Assembly: GCA_916610825.1 (NCBI GenBank)
Contig: OU744446.1
Location: 29,216,445-29,280,444 of the forward strand
Reading direction: 5' to 3'
DNA: 64,000 bases
DNA from: Haliclystus octoradiatus
Taxonomy: Eukaryota > Cnidaria > Staurozoa > Stauromedusae > Haliclystidae
The translations under genes and the position numbers were made by a program. Within the stretch, counting starts at the first letter, position 1. Each line of letters starts with the position of its first letter. The notes beneath the pieces are model-generated. The model was not told where the DNA came from. It was given only the letters and a program-made list of their open reading frames with translations, and ran no database searches. Shown here in pieces: positions 12,477 through 24,300 of this stretch.

Positions 12477-15253
12477 AATTCAAACAAATTAGAAACTTAT
12501 TATTTTTGGCGCCTGTACGTCAGCCTGTACATTGTACATATTGATGTTCAAATTCAAAGATGGCTGCCATAGGCAAAAATGTCAGTGGAAGACATACTAA
12601 ATGCAAGGAATTTAAATAATAAAATTATCATAGTTGAATGAAATTTGAATGATTTAAAATGTGTGATCAAAAACATACCATGGCGTGGAATATTTATCGA
12701 ATCATGACTAATAGCTCAAGAAAGGCAGGCTTATGCTTTGAAAATTGAACTTATATATTAGAATTCAAACAGTAAGGATTTCGCTTTTGTAAAGCTATTT
12801 TTTATTAAGTGGTATTGCTATCTACGATTATATTTTGAAAATGTACAAATAAAGATTGTTTGATAGGAATTTGTAAATTGAGTATTGATATATGCATATA
12901 ATGAGCGTATATACAGAGCATGTAATTTTTTTTTCTTTAGACAGACTTATAATAATTATTGTAATAAGCATGTTTGTTAAATAATTTATATTACATAGAA
13001 TCAACATGATTAAGATCATTAAGCAGATTAGGTATTTATTTGGAGCAAGAACAGATTTTGAAACTTGATAATTATTGATTGATAGTAATGAAACTTTTCT
13101 TGAATTGTGATTGAACTCCCTTTAATTGATTAGAAATGACCAAACGGCATTTGAGGATTTCCACTCACTCGTTATAGAAGCTGAGGCTCAATGTCCAATA
13201 TAACTTTAAAATTCTTAACCCTGCTTAAGATGAGATGTATGCAGGGTTGCAGCAATGGGTTGCATGCCTATGCGTTTATAACATTTATCATGTTCAACAG
13301 TTCGTCAAGAATATTTATGAGTTAAATCCTGCGGGCAGACTCTTGTCAGGTTTGATTTCCAGTAGAAATCAGTAGAGGGATGAACTTATAAGAAATTGAA
13401 ATGATGTGCTTAGCATTTTGTTATATTACGTAAATCAAAATTTTGTGCTTATGAATGGTTTAATGGAATTTGATTTAGGACCAATTCACGAATAGATAGC
13501 ATATCGATAATAAGAAAAACTGCACTCGTGTTCAACTTGTTCCAATGAAAATTTCGTGACCTGTCTCAAGATACCATCCTAAATAGCGGTCACCCAAATC
13601 ACATTTACATCACCTTTTAATTTCAATAGGGTAAAACTCTTTCAGCAATAATACATGATGTTAATTTCCGTGTAAATTACTGCTATTACTTGGCGTCCTA
13701 CAATTTGTATAGAATTTAGTTGCCAAATATCTTAAATAATGTAAAGGTCTGAATAATGTTATTCAATAAAATTTATTGTTCTAAAAAATAAAATATTAAT
13801 AATGCAATGGAGTCAAACCATAGACTACTCATTCCTCCACTATAAAATAATGTAAGTAGTCTTTAATTCCATTATTATATATAATGTACCGCCCTGTCAA
13901 AAAATTTACGTTATGCACTACCTATATCTCTATTCTCAACTGCTATTAGATCACACGACTAGAATAAATAATGATGCTATGTTTACATGGCAAATGAAAT
14001 GGTACTCTATTAAACAAATAAAAGCATACATATTTTTTAGTTTGGCTCGTGATTTTCTGATGTTTTAGTTTCTCTTACATGGCTATCATGGTGCTATGAG
14101 ACAATATAATTCACGGAAAATGTTAACTATTTGGATTAGAATATATATAACCAGGCACGATGACTGTTTGGTATCCCTTTTCAGAGCATTTGTTTATCCA
14201 TAATCTCTGATTAAGCATTTATATATGTCTTCATTGTACAGCTGAGCAGTAAATAATAATAACAATATAAGGAGAAAGAGTCAAATAAGAAACATAGTTT
14301 TACTGTTACTCAAGTTTCTCGCTTTTTATTGAATGTTTATTCTTTGATTCTTTCACCATTGATTATTTGAATAGATAAAAATATTTCACACTATATGAAG
14401 GGACATGCCATTGGGAGGATCTGACAAAAGTGGGGAGCTTACGTGGGAGAGAGCTCAGTGATAGAGCACCCGTATTATTACATGCGGGAGACCCAGATTC
14501 ATCTATGTACAATAGATGGCTTTGGGGAGAGCGGGGTGCTATTCCCCGTTGTTTTCCGAAAATGTATTTTATCTGTATATGTAACCTCGATTGTAAAAAT
14601 GCCCATTGTAACTTCAATGTGTGTGATATACTTAAATGTGATTGATGTTCAGTCCTTCGAACCACGGAAACAAGGTTATAGCTCGTCAAATGGTTGCATC
14701 TAAATTAATACCGTAGTAAAAGAATATTGCACACACACAGATGACACACCCCGCACAAATGTTGGAGAATTCATATGTTCTGGTTTATAGGCTGAAACCT
14801 CAACAAAACTTCAGAAGATAAAGCTGGGAATGTTTAGGATTCTGATCTCTTGAGGGCTGAAGATCATTTTGTTTGTTCCATATATTCAAGGACACAGCGA
14901 TATTTTCTTGCAATTTTTATTCAAGGCATAGCCATAGCTTTAAAGTGCACTGTGCTTTACAGTGATATGATATCCCGGATGCTGGGATATTTAGAAAGAG
15001 AAAAATGTTCTATTCGTACATGTTTTCTTGTGTTTTTGCTTTACGTGATCATTACCCCTCCAAAAATTACCCTTCTTTGTTATTGGTCAACAAATGGGGG
15101 ATTATATATTCTCGCTTGCTTCCCAACTGTGACTTCACGAGGCCTAGAAATTCAGGTCTTTTGCGGTTGATTAGACATCAATTACGCTTGATTGATTCCG
15201 ATGTAATTAACTTCCCAGGAGGATATGATATATTATAGCAAAATAGTTTTGAA
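12477..15253. other. Intergenic region
   Basis: AT-rich, with no supported coding exon. It contains a short hairpin at 13799-13877 (arms TAATGCAATGGAGT.. / ..ATTCCATTATTA) and a tRNA-SINE candidate at 14435-14645. A possible acceptor (TTAACTTCCCAG) at about 15219 may belong to a 5' untranslated exon of the SGNH gene. Confidence 0.4.
14435..14645 (+). mobile_element. tRNA-derived SINE candidate
   Basis: The head has an A-box-like GAGCTCAGTGATAGAGCA and, about 35 bp on, a weak B-box-like GACCCAGATTCATC, as in a degenerate tRNA. It is followed by an unrelated body and a TGTAA-rich 3' part. Several shadow open frames cross it. No poly-A tail or target duplication was seen, so the ends are approximate. 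Confidence 0.5.
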
Positions 15254-16678
15254 ATGGACATATGCTATTGGCACAGAATTATATTAATAAATCTAATACA
15301 CATCTTCCTGTTTAGAAGAGCTTTAGCCACACCGCAAAATTTCCAAACGTTTCAATCGCGGGTTAAACATTTAGCCGATGCGTTAGCATCTGATATTACT
15401 TCGAGTTGGTCCTACAATGATATGTTTCCACGTGTTATGGATATCGGGATGTCCGATTTCAGAATTGGAAAATCATTTGCTAATAGAGGTAATAGAGCAA
15501 GATTACAGAAGATATTTGCACATGCCTTACTTGGTCGTGAAATAATAATGCCGATTATCGGTGGTTCGATATCGCGTGGTGCACCATTTTCAGAGGATGG
15601 ATCAGAGAGTAGGATTTATTTTTACGCAATTAATGATTGGTGGAATCGTGTTATAACACCATATACAGGGTCAACATTACAGATTCAGAGTGTATCTCTT
15701 GGTGGAGCTGGCACCGATTATTTTTCGTTGTGTTTGAATGCTCATTTATCAGAAGATATGAAACCTAAATTGATACTTTGGGAATTGGCTGCAAATGACA
15801 AAGGCCGCTATGAAGACAAGCCTTTTCCGCCAGGCCAACCATTAGAACAATTTATAGTCAATGTTATGAGAAGACAATCGAACCCAGCTCTTTTAATGCT
15901 TAACTTTTTTAGGGGGCACGATTATAACGGGGAAGGTTGCCCTAATTATGAAGATGAAGGAGGAACGGCTGTAGCTAAATATTATAACATAACATCAATT
16001 AGTTGGAGAGATTTCGTATGTGATAATATTAAAACGCGACAACCTCTTTTTGCTATGAAACAAATATTTGGCTCCGATGATTTTCATCCAAGTATATTAG
16101 CACATGCCCAAATGGCATTTCTTGTGATATATCATTTACGTGCAGTATTTATGAGCACATTAAAGATATATGCATCCCGTGTTACAACAATGAATGAATT
16201 AGCCAGTTATATTTTAACATTACAAGAACCTTTGCTCCCTGTGGCAATCTATCGTGAAACAGTCACAGATAACAAACCATTATGTTTCACATATTTCCTA
16301 TATAATTCATACAAACCAAATAATACATTATCAGCTGTTATCACAAGACAAGATGATTATCGATTTAATATATTTAAACAATTTAAAATCAGAGAAGATA
16401 AATTAGGTGGAATGCAAACATTATTGGCTGAACAACTACTACAATTTCAATTTTATTTACCAAGACCATTTGCAAGGTTATATCTTGCCTCGCATAGTCA
16501 AAGTGGTAATGCCCAAATATGGATTGATACAGATATACCAATTATAGTTAAAACAATGGAATATCATATGGGTACTAAAATAGAAATAGCAGCTACAAAT
16601 TTAAGAACAGGACATCATACTTTGAATGTTCTTTCTTTAGAAGGTGGTTTTGTAGTATGTGCGTTTGCAGTTATATAA
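15254..16678 (+). CDS. SGNH/GDSL-hydrolase-like secreted protein, intronless (474 aa)
   Basis: A single uninterrupted frame from ATG 15254. The N-terminus has a hydrophobic segment (IILINLIHIFLF, residues 9-20) followed by RRALA, which reads as a signal peptide or signal anchor. SGNH blocks are visible: block I IIGGSISRG (about residues 100-108, with the nucleophile Ser), the block II Gly in SLGGAGTDY (about 147-155), block III ELAAND (about 175-180, Asn) and block V DDFHPS (about 275-280, Asp and His). These are the four residues of an SGNH esterase, so an extracellular or secretory-pathway ester hydrolase or acyl-transferase-like role is likely; the substrate is unknown. The C-terminal ~190 residues are a second beta-rich-looking region I do not recognise. 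The gene lacks introns while its neighbours have them, which hints at retroposition or transfer, but its base composition matches the surroundings. Confidence 0.8.
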   Translation: MDICYWHRIILINLIHIFLFRRALATPQNFQTFQSRVKHLADALASDITSSWSYNDMFPRVMDIGMSDFRIGKSFANRGNRARLQKIFAHALLGREIIMPIIGGSISRGAPFSEDGSESRIYFYAINDWWNRVITPYTGSTLQIQSVSLGGAGTDYFSLCLNAHLSEDMKPKLILWELAANDKGRYEDKPFPPGQPLEQFIVNVMRRQSNPALLMLNFFRGHDYNGEGCPNYEDEGGTAVAKYYNITSISWRDFVCDNIKTRQPLFAMKQIFGSDDFHPSILAHAQMAFLVIYHLRAVFMSTLKIYASRVTTMNELASYILTLQEPLLPVAIYRETVTDNKPLCFTYFLYNSYKPNNTLSAVITRQDDYRFNIFKQFKIREDKLGGMQTLLAEQLLQFQFYLPRPFARLYLASHSQSGNAQIWIDTDIPIIVKTMEYHMGTKIEIAATNLRTGHHTLNVLSLEGGFVVCAFAVI

Positions 16679-18332
16679 ATTCCATAGAATTATATGGTAT
16701 CGGATAGCTACTGTAAAGAGGAATCATTATCAAAAGAAGATATCCGATTATCAGCTATTCTTTGAGAATGGGAAGCAGATGTTGAGCCTCAGTTTCTCAA
16801 ATCAATGACCGGTGCATTAAAACACGAAAATGAGAACAAATTATAGAATTAATTGATTGTAACTACAGAGTACTGGTTTCTGATAATCTGATTATTGGGA
16901 GAAATATACGTTGAAAGATTTTCGACATCGCCAATATGTATTCATCCCTACTTCAATGCTGTGTCCTCAGTTGGGCTGAATATAAAGATAACACTTTAGT
17001 GGAAATACAATATACAGGTTTTACAAGTTTCCATACTAGAATGTTATCCTTTTGCACAAATCATCTGCCGCCTATTGACGCTGTAGTTTGATTGTCAAAT
17101 TTAAGGCAATGAATTAGGTTTGAGAATATTTTATAGAAAAAGCTTGAAATAATGTAATTTATAATTATTTTTATAATTTAATTTATACTAATTTCATCTC
17201 TTGTTATCTAATGAATATATTAGGATGGTTTTTCAATTTCATATCTTTAGCTAATTTTAACAATAAATTTAAATATTTCAAACAGATAGTTTTATCAGAT
17301 CTTTGTTCAACATTACTTCCTTTTGTTCAGTAATTATTCTGGTGTATTTCACAAAATATGAATGTCATGGTCATGGATGGTACCTTCTACAGAACGTTGA
17401 AAAACAGTACTTATATAACATTGAAATTATAAAATTTTGCTGGATCATTATTGATAAAACATACTTGTCTTTTCTATCACATATTAGTCGTTTTAATTTA
17501 CAGAAGAGCTGAACTATAGGCTGAATATTTGTAAGACCATATACTATAGTTAAACTCTTTAAAAACAAACTCCCAATGACATTGAATACTATTCGGAAGA
17601 AAACTTGCTCATTGAAATACGAATATTACCTAATTTTGAGTGCTTTCATGATTCCAGTATCATTGGATAAATTGTAGGTAAGGCCTAAAGCAACTAAATT
17701 AAGTAAAAATTTATTGAAGAAAACGGCATTGAATTTATCATCTGAAAATACTTCTGAGAAATTTAACCATCCCATGCTGAATTAGCTAGTGTGACAAAAT
17801 CCATCGTGACGTCACAATGATATAAACATCTTAACAAGCATTTTTGTAATGGCGTCAACGATGACAGATACATAACAGGAGTCCAAAACGGTAGGTATGT
17901 CATTAACATAGATTTTCTCATTTTAACTATGTTTTGGTCTTGAACCTTGAAAAGCATAGGACAGCACTGAAATATTATTAAAAAGTCACATTCACAAATG
18001 AGACATAATTATAATTAATCAATATGATATCTGTATCCAGTGAATATTTTGACATTTAAACTTTTACTAGTCAAATCTCACCTTGTTTTCTGTTTAATAT
18101 AGGGTAGAGCAATTGCATTACTAAATTACCATCTAGTCTCAATCGCTAATGTTCTATTTAATTCAGTGTCCACGTTAGAACTTTTTAATCTATTAGTTTT
18201 GTCGCCTCTGCAAGATTATACCTGTCTTGAGCGACCAATTTGTGTAATAGATTGTGATCGTGATTGCTGTAGAAGGGAGACAATATCACACGATAGATTA
18301 TTTTTTTCTCTCTAGATAACCTCAAGGGCATA
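16679..18332. other. Intergenic region
   Basis: No coding exon supported. A polypyrimidine tract and acceptor (TTTTTTTCTCTCTAG) ends at 18315, 17 bases before the SLC49A4 start codon, which suggests that the transporter has a 5' untranslated exon within this interval or further upstream. Confidence 0.45.
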
Positions 18333-21300
18333 ATGGCATCAATTGACCCTAGGTATATCAACCAACCACCAGAAACCCGGTCAACATCATTACTAAGCCC
18401 ATTGATGTGTCATCGTATGCTTTTCTCTGGTGGAAAAATATGCGGTTATCATTCAGAAAGCAACCTATGTTATCACAAGAAGTCTGCAGGTTGGCATAAT
18501 CAAGGTAAGGAGAATTTAGTAGGAATATCCAAACGACAATGCCGTGTTATTACTAAGAGTTGAACAACTCACATGTCGACGTGTGTGTGGAAGTAGGGAC
18601 AAGTTCCCAATGACCCTCTTCTTTCTTGAGGTCTATGTATGATTATATGATTTTTGATCATTAAAAATTCTAAAACTACATTTGGAGAACATAGCCTAAC
18701 AATTAATATTGAAAAGAAATTTTATTATTTATCCCAGTCACTCCAATTCCATTTACCTTATATGCAATATAAACATCAAAGTTTTCATATAAAATACATG
18801 TTTTCTTCTTCTGTGATATAGAATCAAACACAGTTCAAGCTTGTAACCTCATTCTGCCAACTGGGTTGAAACTCCGTCCTGATTCTGGCTATGCTTCACC
18901 AACGAGTACAAATAAAAGTTCAATAACATCATCAAATTATAAACTTTATCCCATTCGTTGGTACATTTTATTCTTATTCAGTTGCTTTGCTATGACACAG
19001 TATTGTTTATGGAATACATTTGGTCCCATTTCAACAACAATGAAAAAATCATTTGGATGGTCGAATGCTGACATTGCATTACTTGCTAATTGGGATCCTG
19101 TTATTTATGTTTTATTCTCATTGCAAATTTGTTGGCTCGTTGGAAAGAAAGGTACTGCAAATAGAAATTAGTAAAAAGTAGTAAGAATATTTAATAAAAA
19201 TACTTGCTGAATTACCTGACTTCTTCCTTATGTTATTTAAACTTAATTCCAAATTTCCCTATTCCATGCCAATTATACCGATTTATTCTTTTTAAAGGAA
19301 GTTCCATCCAACCTTATTCGACCTTGTTAAAAAGAAGATCAAAATTATATTCCGATTGGGATTCAATTGAGATTTGTTTGATTGTTGGTCATGTAATATT
19401 TTTAAGAAGCCAGTAGATGGGATTATACTTCTGTTCACTTCACGGCACTGATTGTTGTAATAGTATATATATTTGATATTATAAGAGGAAATACCACTTA
19501 TATCTTGGATGGCTTTTAATAAAAGTTATAAGAATGCAAGAATCTGCAAAACAGATACCAATATGACATTATGTCAGAAATTTCAAGATAATTTTCAATA
19601 GGTAAATACGTAAACTACAATAAATGCAAGGGGTATTTACAGGCCATTGTATATAGTATTCTTCCTTACCTTTTCAGGTTTACGGAGATCATTAATCATT
19701 TCACTAGGGTTCACTGCATTTGGTAGTGGTATGCGTTGCCTTTCATCAAATCCAAGCATGGCTAAGTGGTAATACTATTTCTTCAAATTTCATGAAAGTT
19801 AAAGACTTAAAAACTAAAATACATGACATGATAAAATTGTTTGTCAAAAATTAATAATATCTTTAAATAATTTCATCACGTCATGTATTTTAGTTTTTAT
19901 GAAAATTGAAGAAATATGTAAAACATGCATAAATAAAGATGATATTTTCTATACTAATCGTGATAATTAAACAAAGACTAAAAGACTAGCAATAGCACGC
20001 AGCAGTCCAGACATTTACTGTTGCATAACTGTGTCAATAAAATACTGTGGAAAATTGTCCCATAATGAGAGCTGTAAAAGTAAACACATTCGTATACAAC
20101 TGCACGTGTTCTCTTTCAAAATGCCTGGTTATAATTTCCACTTAATAATCAAGATCCGTCAGCTTCAGTCCATTGCTTATTATATCCCATATTAATAATT
20201 TTAACAAGTTAACCAACGATAACTGAAATCTAAGCAAACCAGACAATAAAAGTTTTACATACTATTATAGGTCATATAATATATGAAAGACTAATAAATG
20301 ATACACATTTGGTCAATTAAACTGATTAATTGATCATGATTTGATAGATGTAATAAACAAATGGCTTAAATCAGCAAGTGCATTTGTTTATGTTGTATTA
20401 ATATATACAGGTTATTTAATCTTGGTCAATTATTTAATGGCTTAGCTGGGATTGTTGCGCAAGCATGTGGACCAATATTATCATCAAGTTGGTTCCCCCC
20501 AAACGAGCGTGCCACGGCTACGGCAGTTTCATCCATTTTTACAACTCTTGGTATTGCTGTCTCATTCATCATTGGTCCTTTGTTTGTGCAGGAAGATTTA
20601 CAAAATTATAAAAATTATGAAAGTATACCGAGGTAAGATATAGAATATTGATACTATTCTTCCTCAATTGTTTTTATAGCTTAAGAATAAAATACATCAA
20701 TTAAAGCTCTTATAGCATAGCACTGATCAATCAGTTAGCCAACTTATCCCACATTAATTATATGTAGTTTAAAATATAGATCAAATTCGTATGCTTCATA
20801 TCCAAATCCGTTGTACGACATATTTCATTTGTAGCCTTCTAGTGAGAAATCCGCTTTTTTATATTTTGTCTTGAATGATATTTCAAGTGTTTCCTTGTCA
20901 GCTACAGTGTCTGTCAGTAATTTTTTGTAGCAAATATGTTAGACATGAGTGTGACGACATGTTGTTGTAGTGTGACCGTCTATATATCTATCTACGAATA
21001 TTCTTCACAATGAAAGTTATAGGAGGAATTTCCTCATAATTATTTGAAGATGATTAATCATGATGAAAGATTAAGGGGACTGCATACCCGTAAATTTAAT
21101 TTTTGATTCTTCTGATCAAAAGGCTTCAAATTTTTGCAGGGCTTTATATCAGCCTATTGTAAGATTTTTCTCAGAAGGAAATTTAATTTAGTGACATAAC
21201 CATGCAGCCCAACTCTACGAAGACATGTTACTGTGTAGCCATCAACACCCTGCGTTCTATCCATCTACCATGTATGAGCGTATTGAATCAAATATATCAT

Positions 21301-24300
21301 GTCAGCCTCATTTATAAATAACCTCATATTCTTGTAACAAAAAATAATTTCCTCTTGTTAAACAGACCAGTCTCTATACTGTATACATTCAGAAGTAAGT
21401 GCTATAATAAAAATACATTGAAGTTAAATGATATACATATTTCCATTTTTTAGGTCACCTAACTCAACAAACTTTCAAGGGCGTGAGTAGACTGCAGACA
21501 CTATGAACATGAACGAGATAAATGTATAAATGTATAGCGTAGCTTATATATGATGCTGTTACTTAAGCATGATCGCAAATGACTAATTTGATGACGACTT
21601 CATTTAACGACTCCAGCGTGTCAAAATAACCATTTCCTAAGGATTGTAAATAGTAACTACAGAAATACCTTGATAACCAATAGCGTCTACAAAATGTCAG
21701 CTATATTTATTAAAACATTTCAAATTAAATGTGTAATATTGAATATTTAGAATATATTTTAATAAGAATTAAAATGCGTTTGGCTGTTGATTGGGTTATT
21801 TTTTGACAAAATAATAATTTTTCTATCTCATTTCCATACATACATTAGAGGATCCTCCTAGAAACCATTAAGATGCAAAGTGAGATTTCCTCTCTATCTA
21901 AATATCAAATATATATATATATTTACATTCTCCAATTGTTTGTGTGTAAATTTGTTATTCTGTAATTTTAGTGAACCTAATCAGTATTGAGGCAAGACAA
22001 AGTGTAATGAAGCTATTGTATTACGGTAGGTATAGAACCATATGGATCTGTTGGGGAGAGGGAGAGTTTAAAAGACGGAAACACCAATGAGTTGAAATTG
22101 CGTCACTCATGTTAATCGTGATACGCAGAGGAATTAGGCCAAAGCATCGCTGTTGGTGTAGATATTTTAGAGGATGCGCTCAATTGAAAATATTTCTGAT
22201 GTTCATTTCAAAATTTACCTACAAGTTCATGTGATTACAAGAGTGATTCATACAGTATAGTGTTAGGCTGAAGCCATTTGCCATTATATTCATTATAATA
22301 GTTTGGAAACAAGGTTTCTTCCTACTCATTTTCGGCTAAAAGTTGACATAATTTTTATATATGTAATACTTGTAAGTAATCAAATTCATGTCAAATAACT
22401 ACATTACATTTATATGTTTGCTCTCCGGGGGCTGATTCCATACTTTTGATATACGGGGACGCTCCAATATTAAAAGGTGCCTTTCAAAAGTGTAGACAAA
22501 CTAGGTATTCTTCGTCAATTTTTTTTTTCTCAATTCTTCTTTTCTTTTCCGCAAAATACTTTTTTAGGGCATATGTCCTATTTAAATATATTTAGGGAAT
22601 CTTCTTTGTGATCTCAAATATTTTCATGGTTCCTTCTGCCAAAAGTTCTATTTGAACGTCCCCGTCGAAGCCCAATGGAAGCTAGCCCCGGGTTTTGGTA
22701 CATCAAATGATCAGCTTTTATCAAAACCGACTGCAGTGAAACCTGTATTTAACAGCCAGCTATAAGATGTACATAAATTCACTACGATATGCGGGTGGGT
22801 TAGTGGTATTTATATTACAAGGTTGATTCAATTTAAATGCAATACTAGACATTGCAGTAGTGACCATTGTAGACAGGTGGCTGCTGTATAGATGTGAGCA
22901 TTATAAAAGGTTTGACCGTTCTGTATTAATGCTTATTTATGATTATGTGTTTTTTCATTTGTCACGAATTCCAGAGTTTGGTTTTTGCGTTTTGTTGTTG
23001 GTTCTTGTTATCAGTTATTTCCCTAATAAACCACTCACGCCACCATCCCAATCAGCATGCGTACCAAGACTTGATTTCAAAGAAGGATTTAAAGAAGTGT
23101 CAAGGTATAATTTCAGTATAACATCATAGTATAGACGGAGCAAGGAAGACGAGAATAGCTTGGAGCCCTATAGGAATTATTGAAATTATGCCCATTAAAA
23201 TTTATCTCTCCAAGGAAACTTTTTTGGACATCTCAGATTAGTAATTAAAATGCAGCAACAAAATCTCAAGGGCATTAATTTTTGCTTGGGCCTCGGGACA
23301 ATCGCCTGGATTAACCCCTTCTTGGTGTCCCTGGTATAGACTTTAGACTTTAGTGAGATCCTGGGGATTATAGTAATTAACTCTATTACTTAGTTATCAT
23401 TTCATTTTCTAGCAAAATAATAGTAACCTGTTTCTAAATTTGAACTTTCAACCATATAGAATATTAATTTATTTAGAATTTGATACCCGCATAAACCCCC
23501 ACCACCAAAGTTCTTTTGAAAAACTAGATCATAAATAATGCAACGCCTGAGCTATTGCTGTCATATGGAGTGGACTCTCTCTCACACCCAGGCTAAGATA
23601 GATGAAGATGTTTTGCATTAGTACACAGAATCAGATCAACAGTAAATTAGAGTCTAGAACATATGTCATGTCGTCAAGTCCCCATGAGGTGAACATTCCC
23701 TATTTTATTATTTCCGTCAAAATTGTGTCTGACTAGGTTGTTAATTGAATTCTAGGAATATCAATTTTTGGATTGTTGTCTTTGTGGCAGCGGCAACTAC
23801 AGGTATACAAAGCCCCTTTATATGGAATTAAACTTTATATACAATGTCTCTATATCAATAGTATGCTAAATTACTACTTTCTATTATTGGTGGAAGGTCT
23901 CTACAGTGGTTGGGCAGCAGTTATTTCAGTCAATTTTAAAGCATATGATCTTGGCTTAACTCAGGTAGATTTACTTAATCAAATTTGCAATGACCACTTT
24001 TTGTGCTGGATGAATTCTCATCTAAAAAGTTAGATAAGAAATATTATCGAATTCTTAATCGAACTAAACGTATATAACTGATAGAGTATGAATGCTGCTG
24101 TCTTCATTCTAGTAAATCTAATCATGTGTGTATATAATTAATGATAGCATGATGCAGAGTATCGGAATGGAAGAGTGAATGTCCATACTTTGAGCGGGAC
24201 ACCGAAGTTCAATTCCTCGCTAGTGTATGAACTCATGTTTGTATATGTCTGAAAATGTCCCAAATGAGCAAGTGCTCAGTAAAATTCTGCAGTAAAATTG

